Shown here piece by piece: positions 11,441 to 21,990 of a stretch of DNA of 64,000 nucleotides. Origin of the DNA: Carposina sasakii (lineage: Eukaryota; Arthropoda; Insecta; Lepidoptera; Carposinidae). A model generated the notes under the pieces. It worked only from the letters and a program-made list of their open reading frames with translations. It was not told where the DNA came from and made no database searches. A program made the position numbers and the translations under genes. Location of the stretch: NCBI GenBank assembly GCA_014607495.2, contig CP053155.1, positions 5,828,001-5,892,000 on the forward strand, given 5' to 3'. The first letter of the stretch is position 1. Each line of letters starts with the position of its first letter.

Positions 11441-12972
11441 GGGCACGAATAACACCGAATACCACTACAGGCTGTAGAGTGGATATTAGTTGTAGTGTGT
11501 TAGATGATGGTTTGAGTGGAACATACAAGAGAAAAAGTAAGGAATTTCGTTTTCTCTAGTTTCAGGCTTAGTAAATTATTACTAGCCATCTACTACTTTA
11601 TTAAAGCCTACCTGTACTGGTACTTATAACTACAGATTCCTTTGCACGCGTCTTCTAATTTCTTGGTACTTTGCTGTAAGGTACCTTTACTACTTAACAA
11701 AAATAGTAGGTAAATTATAAAATTATGTACCTACATAGTATCATTTTGCGAATCTCGCCAGGGGTTCTGGTTATGGCAGTTGGGAAGTTTCCTGGATCCG
11801 CCTTGAGAGTAGGTACCCTGAGTCATGCATGAAATATTACCCATACTATACTATTCATGCTACACTATGCTAGGTAGTGCTGGCGAAGAAGTACGATTTC
11901 AGAACTGGCAGCCTATTAATTAATTAGCCTAACTATGGGTTAATCGGGTTCTGTTCAGATGCCAATGGCAACTGCTATGCTCTAGGTTACAACATGATAG
12001 GTGAATAAATGATAGGTAAACAAATTAAAACATGTTAAGTAAGTATCCATTCTCGATTGAGTTTTTGTACCGTCACATAGACCGTCACACGTTTGCACAA
12101 GTGTGGTGCGGCGCATGAACAGAGTACCTACTTACAATAAAGTGCAAGCAACATCTTGCTCTGGACGTCGCGTTAGAAAGAATCTTAACTAGGTAGGTAT
12201 ATTATCACTGTTGCAGTTTATACTACCTACTTATATTAATTTTATTTTATTTATCATTTTATTAACTTTATCAAAGAACTTTATATTAATTTAAGAGGGT
12301 TCTAAGGATTATAGGTGGTCGGCGAATTATTAAGTGAAATGAAGTGTTAAATAATCTGTTGATTGATTTAAAGTACGCGAGTGACATATTACACTTTACA
12401 CTTTTGGCGATGTGTCGTTAAGTTCCGTTTTGAAAGCTCATATTTTTACAAATTTTCGTCGATGTGAATAACCGACAGACTATTTAGTACCCTACGTGTG
12501 TCTCTTGCGTCTTGTGAGATTTGGTTGTTATCCTGCTTAGCACAAAATTGTGTTTTCGTCTTCTTTTTAAAACGATATATACAGTATTTGTTGTGCTTAG
12601 CTGGGCTAACAAATATAAATAATCAAGATTCATTTTGTTGTCAAGTTGATGCAAAGGGCCTATGAGTAAAAATAAAATAATAAATAAATAATAATAAATA
12701 TTCACACACTTCGCGCCAAGTTTTGCAGTTTGCAGCAAAACCAGGAACTTGGTATCTAAACGCTCTGCAGCGAAGCGGAAAAAATCAATCTGTCATGTCT
12801 GTCACTGTCAGCTGTCACATCAGTTCAATTGTTTCATCGCACGCAAAAAGTTTTCGATTTCTTTTATTCTTATTTCCTTCTTGAATCGAGCAGGTAGAAC
12901 GTATTTTGTGCAGTTAAAAAAGGTGTGTCTGTATATTGTTTTGTGTTATTCAATTACAACATTTCTTTACAG
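11441..12972. other. Upstream region of GSTO-A
   Basis: No coding sequence recognised. The acceptor-like 'TTTCTTTACAG' ending at 12972, just before the start codon, suggests a 5' UTR intron. A possible upstream non-coding exon lies near 12820-12930, where 'CACATCAGTTC' resembles the arthropod initiator TCAGT (12820-12824). The exact promoter is not determinable. Confidence 0.35.
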
Positions 12973-12990
12973 GGGAAACTAAACTCAACG

Positions 12991-15900
12991 ATGTCGGAGA
13001 AGCATTACAAACCGGTAAGTTTTCTGTTATTCTAGTAGGTATAGTTATCTATAGTAAATTATCCTACATAAGTATTTCCCCTTGATACGCAGGTGATGCT
13101 CTGCCCGCTTTGGCGGAAACTTCGCCTATTTGCTATGAGATTCTGTCCTTACGCCGAAACGCAGTGTTCTGGTTCTCAATGCCAAGAAGCAGCCCTACGA
13201 TTGGTATTTATCAACTTGGATCACAAACCAGAGTGGATTTTCCAATTCAGTCCCAAGGGTAAGTAAAGACAAGTCCTGAGGGGTAGCACGAACTCTCGAT
13301 AGTCCATATGCTGTTGTCCAACTGTCAAATCACATAGATTTTGCTAGCGAGTCGCTAGCGTTACGCCGCGTAAAAGGGTTCGTGCTCACCCCACTGTTAC
13401 TAAGCTGACCCAACTGTTTTATTCTGTCCCCTTACCACCCCTTTTATAGTAGTACATTAAGAAACAAAATATGTGTAAATAAATCCTTCCACTAAACTTA
13501 AGTATAATGGTTTATGAATTTTGTGTCTAGAATTTGAGTATAGAATAGATTTGATGTTCCTCCATATAATAATTAATTACCTGCTTATGTAGTACATTAG
13601 TTTACACATTCTGTGATAGCATGCTAAAATAAGTTCAATGCCTAGTGCCAGAACACAAACAAGTTTTAGTGTAGTGTAGGGCACCTCTAAAAAACCCAGG
13701 AAACACAAATACATATGAACAGGAAACATAAATTGGTGGTAACTAGTGAATGTGTTCGACTCTGAATACCTATTTTAAAAAACATATGTACCATTAAAAA
13801 CTCTAGCCTGTACTTACTCAAAGTTAATCTAGTTTTATGTTTCATGAAAAAAGTATACCTATTTTATTTTTAAACAGGAACAGTTCCAGCTCTGGAGTAT
13901 GAGGAAGGCAAGGCCATATTTGATAGCACTATTGTCAATGTCTATCTGGATGAAAAATATCAGAAACACCTTTACAGTCTAGTGACCCTCTTCGCAGGCA
14001 GAAGATAAGATGATTATTGAGAAACTTTGCTATGTAAGTATGATCTAATATCTGTTATAAGGTTATACATATGTATAAAATATTATAACTGGGAACTCTA
14101 CTTGCATTGATGAGTGGAAAATTAGAGGGTTAGAAAATATTTAAAATAATATTGCAATATTACTAATAATAATGCAATATCATGTAATTAATTTAAAAGA
14201 TATAAATAAGTATGTAGTATAATAAGTAGCCATATTTATTTTATGGAACTATATTTTTGTCACCAAAATTTATATTTGTCATAAAGTTGTATCACCAAAT
14301 AATTTGATCTATCACCATAAAATATTTTCATTCTCAGATAAACAAATTTGTTCCCAGGTATGAAATCACCAAAATAATGTTAATATATGTGTAAAATAAA
14401 AGATGGATCACCAAAGAAATTGTAGTGCATTGATTGATTTAAACGTCGTTCTCACAATAATAGTTTTTTGTACTTAAATAATAGGTTTGTCCTCAAAATG
14501 ATAGATCTGTCACCAAATCACCTGTTTGGCGGATCGAAATCTGGCAATATAGATTCAACGGCGATCAGGGGGGTCATGGGGGTCATGACCCCCCCTGAGC
14601 TGGTTCCAGGACTTAGGTGGACGACTAATTGAACATGATGATTTTATTTATATATTTTGTCACCATACAGATTTTATGTAACTTTGTATGATGGCAAACG
14701 TTTGGAACGAGCACATTGAAAAATTTGAAATTTACCGCGCGCTACACTTACGTCGGCTACAGTAACGTCTAGCACAGGGCTGCCAGATCGTATATTGAAA
14801 TACAAAAATATGTATAATCTGACAGTGTATTGTATCCTGATCATTTCGTTATAATACGATACAACGCATACGCCATGAAATGGAACGTGAGTTCGTCTCT
14901 TGCTTTTTCTCGAAGTTGTTCGCTCACTCTAGTAGGATATAACTTAGATGTGACGCCCGCAGAAGGCTGCCATCCATAAAACCCGGACACTTTTTATGTC
15001 AGGGGAAATCTGATTAACTTGATAGAAGGATATGTTTTGCAATTACGCCATTTTATAGTAAAAAATTCGGTGGACCAAATGTAGCGCCCTGCTCCGTGGT
15101 AGCGGATGCAGAGAGAACCACAATCGAATGCAAAATCCTAGAACGCGATATCGAAGTTTCTTACAATGTTTGGATATATACCTACATGGGCCAAACAACG
15201 CTAGTAGCCCGGTGGGGGCCGAAGCGCTTCCCTTTTCACCAACCCCACATTGGTGACCCCTGTGAAACTGGACATACGCAACCTTCATTCTTCAGGAACT
15301 TCACCATCATCGCGCACTCCGCAGCAAAAGGTATCACACAACAGCATCACCTCTCCTCTTATTCCACGACAGCGACAGCAGCACGCCAGAAGCCAGCAGA
15401 TTCATAAGAAGCCGCAATGACAGCTTTCTGGACCTGTTAGCAACGCACGCACGCATCGGCAACACGGAACAACATGTTCCCATTCCACGCGCAGACCAGC
15501 ATCGTCGCAACACGTTTCCAGTCGACTCACCGACCAGAACGCATCTCGCCAAAACGCCTGCACGCTCGTCGAACACTTTCCGATCGACTCACTGACCCGA
15601 ATGCATACTTGTGAGAATCCACGCTGGTGGCTGCCGAAGACATATCGACCTCCGGCTGGAATGTAGCGGAGCCCATCTATCGAATGCAGGAGAGACAACC
15701 AAAATCTAATGCAAAATCTAGAACGCGATATCGAAGTTTCTTACAATGATTGCAATATATACATGGGCCAAACACGACTAGTGGCCCAGTGGGGCCGAAG
15801 CGCGCTGCCCTTTTCACCACCCCCACACTCCGCGCATCCTGCTCTATGTATTAGGGCTGCGCCGCATCAGCTGTACCTACCAATACGACGACAATAATAC

Positions 15901-18079
15901 GGGGCCTCTGGCCTAACACAAAATTCTTGTGTGAGAATAAAAAAATATAATAGTAAAAATTGCAATTTTTTACAAAGAAATAATCGAAAGCTTTAATAGG
16001 TATAAAATGGCTAATAATTATCGTTCGCTTCACCTGCATCAGCATTACCATGATGCATTAGCGATCGTCACAAATTCTCGTGAGCCTGCATTTTCCGAGA
16101 AATAAATGGCAGCAGTGTGCAAAAAAAATACCCTAAAAAATATTGCGCTCGCTACGCTCGCGCTATATATTTTCTTTGTACATTTTTTATACATTCAGTG
16201 CCGGCGACTATTATTACACTAAACTATTACACTAATGGCAACAGTCTGCCAAAAAAGACCCTAAATATTTGCGCTCGCTACGCTCGCGCTATAATATTTT
16301 CTTTGTCCATTTTTTACACATGTCAGTGCCGGCGACTACTTATTACACTATTTTAAAGGCGAACATTTTGAGTGTGTATTTTCTTACTTCTTCACGTCTA
16401 CAAACGGATGGAGCGATTTTAATAAAAAAAATTATAGAGTTAGCTGACCCCTTATTAACACATAGACTGTTTTTTCTGGAGTTAAGTGGACAACATAGAA
16501 TAATATTTTTGAGTACAGTACTTACTACATTAATAAAATACCTACTTTTTACTTGTATCTATTGTTATCAAAATTAAATTATAGTTCTTGAACTTGACCA
16601 CGACTATGTGAACCCCCCCCTGGCGCCAAAGCTGGATCCGCCCTTGTATAGATTAGAAGAATGAGCGGCGGCGACGGCGCCGCCGATTTCTTCGGTGTTT
16701 AGGTTACATGTTTTTAGTCAAGATGATTTCTAGCGACAAAAATATTTATGGTGATTACTTTTAATTAATTTGCTTCAATACTTATTAGGACAAACCTATT
16801 AAAATACATTCAAAAATATTAATTTGGTACTAGACCTATATCTCCATGATTTTAGGTGAGTTTTCGTGGAACTGATTTTATATTGTTTGGTGACTAGATT
16901 TTTGTGACAAATCTATTATTTGGGGGCAAACTCTATCATGAAGGAAACAGAAAGAACTTCAATTGGTGACAGCTTAAATCATACCCTTTATTTTATGTAG
17001 GTTGTCTGTATGTATGTCCATAAAGAAAAATTATATGTAGGAAAAATGTGAAGCTAAATGTTATAATAGTGACTTAGTATTTTTATGAAGACATCATTGT
17101 GCTGTTGATTACTTTGCCCTAGATTCATGTAAGGATATTAACTGAAGTCAAATGATTATTATTACTATTACCTACTATTAAACATGACTTATTATACCAA
17201 AAACTTAGAGGGTGAAATCAGTATGGTTTCCTGTATTTTCTAGAATTTAATAGTACTAGATACTTGACATCCCCTTGGCACTTTTTATAGCTGTAATGAT
17301 AAAAAAAATAACAGTATTAGGGTTTATAAACACTGAGATTATTCTTTCAGGCTCAATCTGCATTCTACACTGCTGCTTTCACCCACCGGCACTTGAGCCA
17401 TCTAGGTGGAGAATTATCACAAGGGTCTGGTGTACCTACAGAAACAGCTGGAAGGTCGCAGCACAAAGTTCTTGAATGGGGAACAACCAGGATTGTTGAC
17501 TATACTCTGTGGCCTTCCTGGAGAGGTTCGAGGCTCTCCCCTCATTGGAAAGAATGAGTTCTCTATTGAAAAAGAGGAAATACCAGTGCTGGTGAGTAGC
17601 TATTTCATGGCATTATCAAACTGTTGTATTTTCTAGTTGCATCTGATCTGATGTCAAACTCTTATGGTTCGCAAGATATCATTATTTGGAATTATCTGAG
17701 TTCTGATATGCCTTATCTTAAGTGCATCGTCAATAGTGATCAACACGTATTGCAATGGCATATGTGGGCATGACTATAAATTTTAATAGTACAAGTAAAA
17801 GCCAAGACAAAGTCACTTCTTAGTGTAGGTAGACACTTGTCAGACGGGCACCTGCTCAATTTGATGCGATAGAAAGAGTGGGAATGTGATATGACGTCGA
17901 TCTTATTCGTCAATGCGAGATGCGCTTTTGAATAAACACAATACATTCAAGAAATATACTACTTACTTTGTCTTTAGGTGGAGTACATTGCAGCAATGAA
18001 ACTGAATCCCGCTGTGAAAAGCTTACTACCTCGCTCCGAAACTCATGCCAAGTTCATCGAATCCGACAGCCAAGGGTGA
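12991..18079 (+). CDS. GSTO: Omega-class glutathione S-transferase, gene A
   Basis: Cytosolic GST of the omega class (glutathione-dependent thiol transfer or dehydroascorbate-type reduction; Cys active site). Five coding exons: 12991-13014 (MSEKHYKP), 13093-13258, 13878-14033, 17351-17591 and 17978-18079. All introns start GT and end AG. Exon 2 holds 'KLRLFAMRFCPYA' with the omega Cys, 'SVLVLNAKKQPYD' and 'FINLDHKPEWIFQFSPKG'. Exon 3 has 'GTVPALEYEEGKAIFDSTIV' and 'YLDEKY' of the thioredoxin-like N-domain. Exon 4 gives the helical C-domain: 'ENYHKGLVYLQKQLEGR', 'KFLNGEQPG', 'IVDYTLWP' and 'FLERFEALP'. Exon 5 reads 'VEYIAAMKLNPAVKS' and 'ETHAKFIES'. I count about 13 one-base frameshifts, 11 of them deletions, mostly in short homopolymers. 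Substitution decay is not obvious, so assembly error is more likely than a pseudogene. Confidence 0.87.
13280..13394. mobile_element. MITE family J, copy 1, in GSTO-A intron 2
   Basis: A 115-bp element with inverted ends GGGGTAGCACGAAC and GTTCGTGCTCACCCC. The middle 'TTTTGCTAGCGAGTCGCTAG' and 'GTTACGCCGCGTAAAA' match the copy at 35383-35500 in the opposite orientation. Non-coding. Confidence 0.75.
14250..14520. repeat. TCACCAAA-rich arm, left
   Basis: The motif TCACCA(A/T)A recurs at about 14259, 14291, 14311, 14367, 14407 and 14512. The segment 'ATAATAGGTTTGTCCTCAAA' is mirrored as 'TTAGGACAAACCTATTA' in the right arm at about 16735-16975, so the two form a degenerate long inverted repeat around 2.2 kb of other insertions. 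Confidence 0.55.
14566..14597. repeat. G/C-run hairpin
   Basis: CAGGGGGGTCATG and CATGACCCCCCCTG are inverted with a 5-base spacer. It may be the end of an inserted element. Confidence 0.5.
15080..15250 (+). mobile_element. LTR-like direct repeat, unit 1
   Basis: It starts TGTAGCGCCC and has 'GAACGCGATATCGAAGTTTC' followed by TTACA (15161-15165), so a TGT...ACA-bounded segment of 86 bp. The similarity to unit 2 (15662-15835) continues past this through 'ACATGGGCCAAAC' and 'CCCTTTTCACCA'. 'TTGGTGACCCC' at about 15250 resembles a primer-binding region of insect LTR elements. No gag or pol is recognisable. Confidence 0.45.
15662..15835 (+). mobile_element. LTR-like direct repeat, unit 2
   Basis: A second copy of the segment at 15080-15250, 582 bp downstream and in the same orientation. 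It starts TGTAGCGGAG, shares 'GAACGCGATATCGAAGTTTC' and TTACA (15741-15745), then 'ACATGGGCCAAAC' and 'GTGGGGCCGAAGCGC'. The two copies are clearly diverged. Confidence 0.45.
16105..16350 (+). repeat. Tandem duplication, about 129-bp period
   Basis: Two units (16105-16220 and 16234-16350) each contain 'GCGCTCGCTACGCTCGCGCT', then 'TTTTCTTTGT.CATTTTTTA', 'CAGTGCCGGCGACTA' and 'TTACACTA'. The CG-rich core is itself an imperfect palindrome. Confidence 0.8.
16735..16975. repeat. TCACCAAA-rich arm, right
   Basis: The complementary motif TGGTGA recurs at about 16758, 16900 and 16965, with 'AGGACAAACCTATTA' mirroring the left arm. See 14250-14520. Confidence 0.5.
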
Positions 18080-18222
18080 GCCTAATTACAATATCTGGAT
18101 ACCAGCAATGTCTGCTGTATGCGCCCCAGGAAGAAGAGGAATAGATTACCACTTTTAATACTTGAATACGATACATGAAGCAATGATGGCCTCTCGTGCA
18201 AAAGTTATTGTATTTATTTTGA

Positions 18223-18228
18223 AATAAA
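18223..18228 (+). terminator. Poly(A) signal of GSTO-A
   Basis: AATAAA about 145 bp after the in-frame stop at 18077, in an AT-rich stretch and followed by a T-rich run. It is the first well-placed canonical signal downstream of exon 5. Confidence 0.55.
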
Positions 18229-18321
18229 ATTATTTTTTGTTATTTCTGTGGTTTGAGTTTATATGCTCTAGCTGTATCCTGCGCTTCCGTCGGGTGGCTA
18301 GAAGAAAAAAAGAGTTATATA

Positions 18322-18403
18322 CAGGGTGTAACAGAAGGAGTATGTTGGTTGGACTCCTACCTTGGGGTCCTACGTCCAGCAGTGGACTCAATAGACTGAA
18401 GAC
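18322..18403 (+). mobile_element. Fragments of family C MITE and SINE S
   Basis: 'CAGGGTGTAACAGAAGGAGTATG' at 18322 is one end of a family C element. It is joined almost directly to 'GGTCCTACGTCCAGCAGTGG', the 3' end of repeat S. Each is only a scrap, so this is probably a nested and then deleted pair. Confidence 0.55.
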
Positions 18404-19270
18404 GATAAACATTCATGAGTTTTTTAGGACTCCTGCACCTCAAATCAAAGCAGACAACGGCCGCGTCACGATTCATAACCTAAAAATTCGTATCTTGCAA
18501 AAGCAAAAACAGGAGCAATGCGACAGCTTGTACTTGTAATACAGGGGCCGGCCACTAGCAACAGGACTGAGCCAATAGGAATAGACACGATGATGCAATG
18601 AATCAAAGATCGTTACATTATTAGTTGGCGCACGGTTTGAGAGTACAAGTTTCCACAACCACCATATCTCATTAGCTTGATGATAATCAAGTAGGGTAAG
18701 GTTTTACATGCTGCTAGATACTCTAGTACGGTAACGTATACGGTACACGTGTAAACCTAAAGTTAAGGTTATAATTTTTCTCAATTTACGCTTAAATACA
18801 AGTATAACATCTGGTTGTGAATAATTAATAGAGAAGCCAACGAAGAAGTAAAGTTAATGGGCCAAACCTTCAACTTTCAGTTCATAGGATCAGGGTTGAA
18901 ATTTACTTACGGCGTTTGTAACTATCTAATTTTTATAACGCATGAGAAATCTTGGGTCTGGCTGTAATTAAAATCGATTCTGTTGTAATTTTGTTGCAAT
19001 CATTTTATGTCCTGTTTTTCGTCGAAGTAACGTTTTATTAAGTTAACGCTACTTAACTTTTGTTGTTTTAACAAAAAAAAGAGAAATGTTCTCAGAACGA
19101 TAATTAGTTTACAACAATAAACATTTGAGCAAAGGTAAACAGTTCGTACCAATTTGTATACCTCATACATGTGTCATAAATAGTCTAGCTAGAATTGGAG
19201 GGTCAAAGGATACACGGAAAAATTCAGTCCAGCCAGCCAGTCTTGCGATGCTACGAAACGAACAGACTAT
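18404..19270. other. Intergenic region between GSTO-A and GSTO-B
   Basis: The first coding exon of GSTO-B (expected about 25-30 bases, starting with ATG) should lie here, but I could not identify it. No other gene is seen. Confidence 0.4.
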
Positions 19271-19401
19271 GCAATAGCAAAGCCGAAGCAAAGCGATAGC
19301 GAAAATGTCAAAGTTCCTTTGAAATTCATTTTACGTAATACGAATTTGAAAAGCGATCAGCGATTTTTGTACAATTTTCGCTATCGCTTTGCTTTTGCTA
19401 G
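19271..19401. mobile_element. Short MITE family E, copy 2
   Basis: The left end 'AGCAAAGCGATAGCGAAAAT' (about 19286-19305) and the right end 'ATTTTCGCTATCGCTTTGCT' (about 19373-19392) are near-perfect inverted repeats about 90 bp apart. The layout matches 2041-2159, including 'ATGTCAAAGTTCCTTTGA'. It lies upstream of GSTO-B. Confidence 0.7.
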
Positions 19402-19567
19402 TTAGGTAATAAGGGGGCCGTAGTACTAATGTGGCTACTAGAACTGCCTTGGACTTAGCACTAAAACTGCCCGACGCATTCCGTTCATGAAGACTTTGGG
19501 ATATTCTACCTACTTATAAGAGGTAAAGAATAGTCTATTACTATCGTAATTAAAAATATTTTTATAG

Positions 19568-21203
19568 GTGGCGACCAACCACAATTTATCATGTAAATTA
19601 CGTATTTGACACATGCGCTTACTGCCTTATGCTCATCGCGTAATTTGGTTCTCAACGCCAAGAGGGTAGAGTACGAGGTAATTAACATCAACCTTGCGGA
19701 CAAACCCGAGTGGTATGCCACCGTAAGCACATTTGGTAAGTACCTACTTACTACTTAGTTACATACTTACCCACTACTATTTAGATTTATCGATCGATAT
19801 GGTTGAAATGTTTCAGTCATAGTAGTTATGTTACGATAGGTCCTGCGTGATGCAATACATATGAGGGGGTAGCTTCTTGAATCATGACGAGTCCACGAAA
19901 ACAACATAACATAATTGTGTCGTGTTTTTGTACGTAGGTACAGGTTGTAAAAAAGGGTATGTTCAAAAGAAGTTAGTCTAGAAAGCCTCACTGTATTATT
20001 ATGTACTTAGGTAGGTACTGTATTCAATAAGATTCGAGTATATAAAGTATCTATGATACCGTTTTCTTGTTCGCCTATGTTATAAAGGTCGTCTTAATTT
20101 CATACATAAATTATAGCTACCCAACAACCTAAGCAACCCAAATTTGATACACAACACACGGCTTCTGTTCTCCAGAGGGATAAGCCAGAACTGCAGGACC
20201 GTAAAAGAGATCTCATAGCCACGTTCAGTATCGCGGGGACAAGATGTACATGATCTGTGACAATTAGCTAATTTATCGAACACCTAAATACCCATTGAAT
20301 TATAAATAAAAATGAAAACCAAAAAAAAAATATTTCAGGTAAAGTGCCTGCCTTGGAGATCGAGGAGAATGTAACTTTATGTGAAAGTTTGGTCATATCT
20401 GAATACATAGACGAGAAATACCCTTCCGACCACTGCTACCCCAAGATGCAGTACGGAAGCTTTGGACAAAATCATTATAGAAGCCTGTCAACCGTAAGTT
20501 AGGGAGTGAGGTTCAATGGGAACAGGGTTAGACTACCTATATGCCGGGTGTAACAAAAGGGGTATGTTAAGCGAAAAGCTATGTAAATAGCCCACTTAGA
20601 GACAACCTATTTCTAAAATTTCAGAATGAAATTCACATTTTATTTTTCTAGATAGTAGAAGAATTCCGAAACAATTCAGGAATGTCCATACAATCTTGAA
20701 AAATAAAAAGTGATTTCGAGTCCTCAAATTTTGGAATAGGATCTCAATAGTGGCATACCCTTTCAGTTACACCCTGTATATAATTGCGTGGCTTGCTGGA
20801 TTTAATTCTCCCTAGCTGTTTGATCATCATAGCATTCATAGCTCCTTTCTGATAAGATCAAGATCTAGCTAGAAGTTGATCAACAATAACAAACTACCTT
20901 TGCTAGGGTTAGAGAACCGCGAAAACTTTATTGTTTGTTGTCTCACTCCTAGTCCCAATTTAGTGAATAACAGGGAGAAAGAAAAGCTCCTTTTATAGTC
21001 TTTTTGTATGCGTTTTTATACAACCTTTTTTGTACAGATATACACGATGTTTACAAAATTGTATGGGCCGAAGATACATAAGCGATGAGAGCGTCTCTGA
21101 CTACAATAACGGATTGAAGTCCTCCAAGTCAGCTCGATAGTCGAAACCGCATTTATCATGGCGAAATGCCCGGATTTGCTGACTATATGATCTGGCCGTG
21201 GTT
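19568..21203 (+). CDS. GSTO: Omega-class glutathione S-transferase, gene B, partial
   Basis: A second GSTO in tandem, same strand. Exon 2 (19568-19735, acceptor TTTTTATAG, donor GTAAG) carries 'KLRI', 'PYAHRVI' and 'LVLNAKRVEYEVININLADK'. The Cys position reads 'MRLLPYA' in one frame, but the bases 'CGCTTACTGCCTTAT' would give RFCPY with two one-base changes, so loss of Cys is unproven. An in-frame TGA at 19607 is the strongest hint of decay. Exon 3 (20339-20493) reads 'GKVPALEIEENVTLCESLVI' and 'EYIDEKYPSDHCYPK', then shifts twice to give 'DAVRK' and 'ALDKIIIEACQP'. Exon 4 from 21038 has 'DVYKIVWAEDT', 'ISDESVSDYNNGLK' and 'GEMPGFADYMIWPW', a typical omega C-domain motif, and runs into the N gap. 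Exon 1 and exon 5 were not found. Confidence 0.85.
19947..19991 (+). repeat. Family C end fragment
   Basis: 'CAGGTTGTAAAAAAGGGTATG' resembles the left end of the MITE at 20544. It lies in GSTO-B intron 2, with no second end seen. Confidence 0.4.
20158..20272 (+). repeat. Dispersed repeat family D, copy 2
   Basis: 'TCATAGCCACGTTCAGTATC' and 'AAGATGTACATGATC' match the copy at 42318-42470. It lies in GSTO-B intron 2. Confidence 0.5.
20544..20776. mobile_element. Tc1/mariner-type MITE, family C copy 2
   Basis: The ends 'CCGGGTGTAACAAAAGGGGT' and 'CCCTTTCAGTTACACCCTG' are inverted, with TA-rich flanks. About 233 bp, non-coding, within GSTO-B intron 3. Confidence 0.65.
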
Positions 21204-21703
21204 NNNNNNNNNNNNNNNNNNNNNNNNNNNNNNNNNNNNNNNNNNNNNNNNNNNNNNNNNNNNNNNNNNNNNNNNNNNNNNNNNNNNNNNNNNNNNNNNN
21301 NNNNNNNNNNNNNNNNNNNNNNNNNNNNNNNNNNNNNNNNNNNNNNNNNNNNNNNNNNNNNNNNNNNNNNNNNNNNNNNNNNNNNNNNNNNNNNNNNNNN
21401 NNNNNNNNNNNNNNNNNNNNNNNNNNNNNNNNNNNNNNNNNNNNNNNNNNNNNNNNNNNNNNNNNNNNNNNNNNNNNNNNNNNNNNNNNNNNNNNNNNNN
21501 NNNNNNNNNNNNNNNNNNNNNNNNNNNNNNNNNNNNNNNNNNNNNNNNNNNNNNNNNNNNNNNNNNNNNNNNNNNNNNNNNNNNNNNNNNNNNNNNNNNN
21601 NNNNNNNNNNNNNNNNNNNNNNNNNNNNNNNNNNNNNNNNNNNNNNNNNNNNNNNNNNNNNNNNNNNNNNNNNNNNNNNNNNNNNNNNNNNNNNNNNNNN
21701 NNN
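21204..21703. other. Assembly gap of exactly 500 N
   Basis: The fixed round length suggests a placeholder rather than a measured gap. It interrupts GSTO-B exon 4. The sequence resumes near the start of a SINE copy, so a repeat probably caused the assembly break. Confidence 0.98.
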
Positions 21704-21737
21704 GTGCGTTAAAGTCAGTCATACAAGGCAAAGCCTA

Positions 21738-21990
21738 TATCTTCTTCAGCCTATTGCAGTACACTGCGGACGTAGGCCTCTCCCAGGGCACACCACAAGG
21801 CTACTGCCACAAGAGGGGTTTGCCCATAGTCACCACGCTGGGCAGCGCGTTGGTGACTCAGTGGATTTTCGGACTTATGTTGTCAGCACGGGAGGCGCTG
21901 CTGCCCACCTCCCGGAAACCCTTAATCACGAGTACTATTCCCACGGGCAGGCAGGGTGGTACAAACTCTACTGTGCCGCACATGCGGTTA
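21738..21990 (+). mobile_element. SINE-like repeat S, copy 2
   Basis: It starts 'CTTCTTCAGCCTATTGCAGT', has 'GGACGTAGGCCTCTCCCAGG', 'CCACAAGGCTACTGCCAC', 'GTCACCACGCTGGGCAG' and 'CACCTCCCGGAAACCCTTAA', and ends 'CTCTACTGTGCCGCACATGC'. Adjacent to the gap. Confidence 0.8.

Larger units (their letters stand above)
14034..17350 (+). other. GSTO-A intron 3, a repeat trap
   Basis: A 3,317-bp intron between the donor GTAAGT at 14034 and the acceptor TTCTTTCAG at 17350; the other introns are 78-619 bp. It holds the TCACCAAA-rich inverted repeat arms, the LTR-like direct repeats, a CG-rich tandem duplication and a possible hAT-like end near 16605-16646. Confidence 0.75.

Noticed and set aside
12991..18079. 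Calling GSTO-A a pseudogene
   Set aside because: Frameshifts are present, but splice sites, motifs and the poly(A) signal are intact and the shifts favour homopolymer deletions. I kept it as a gene with probable sequence errors.
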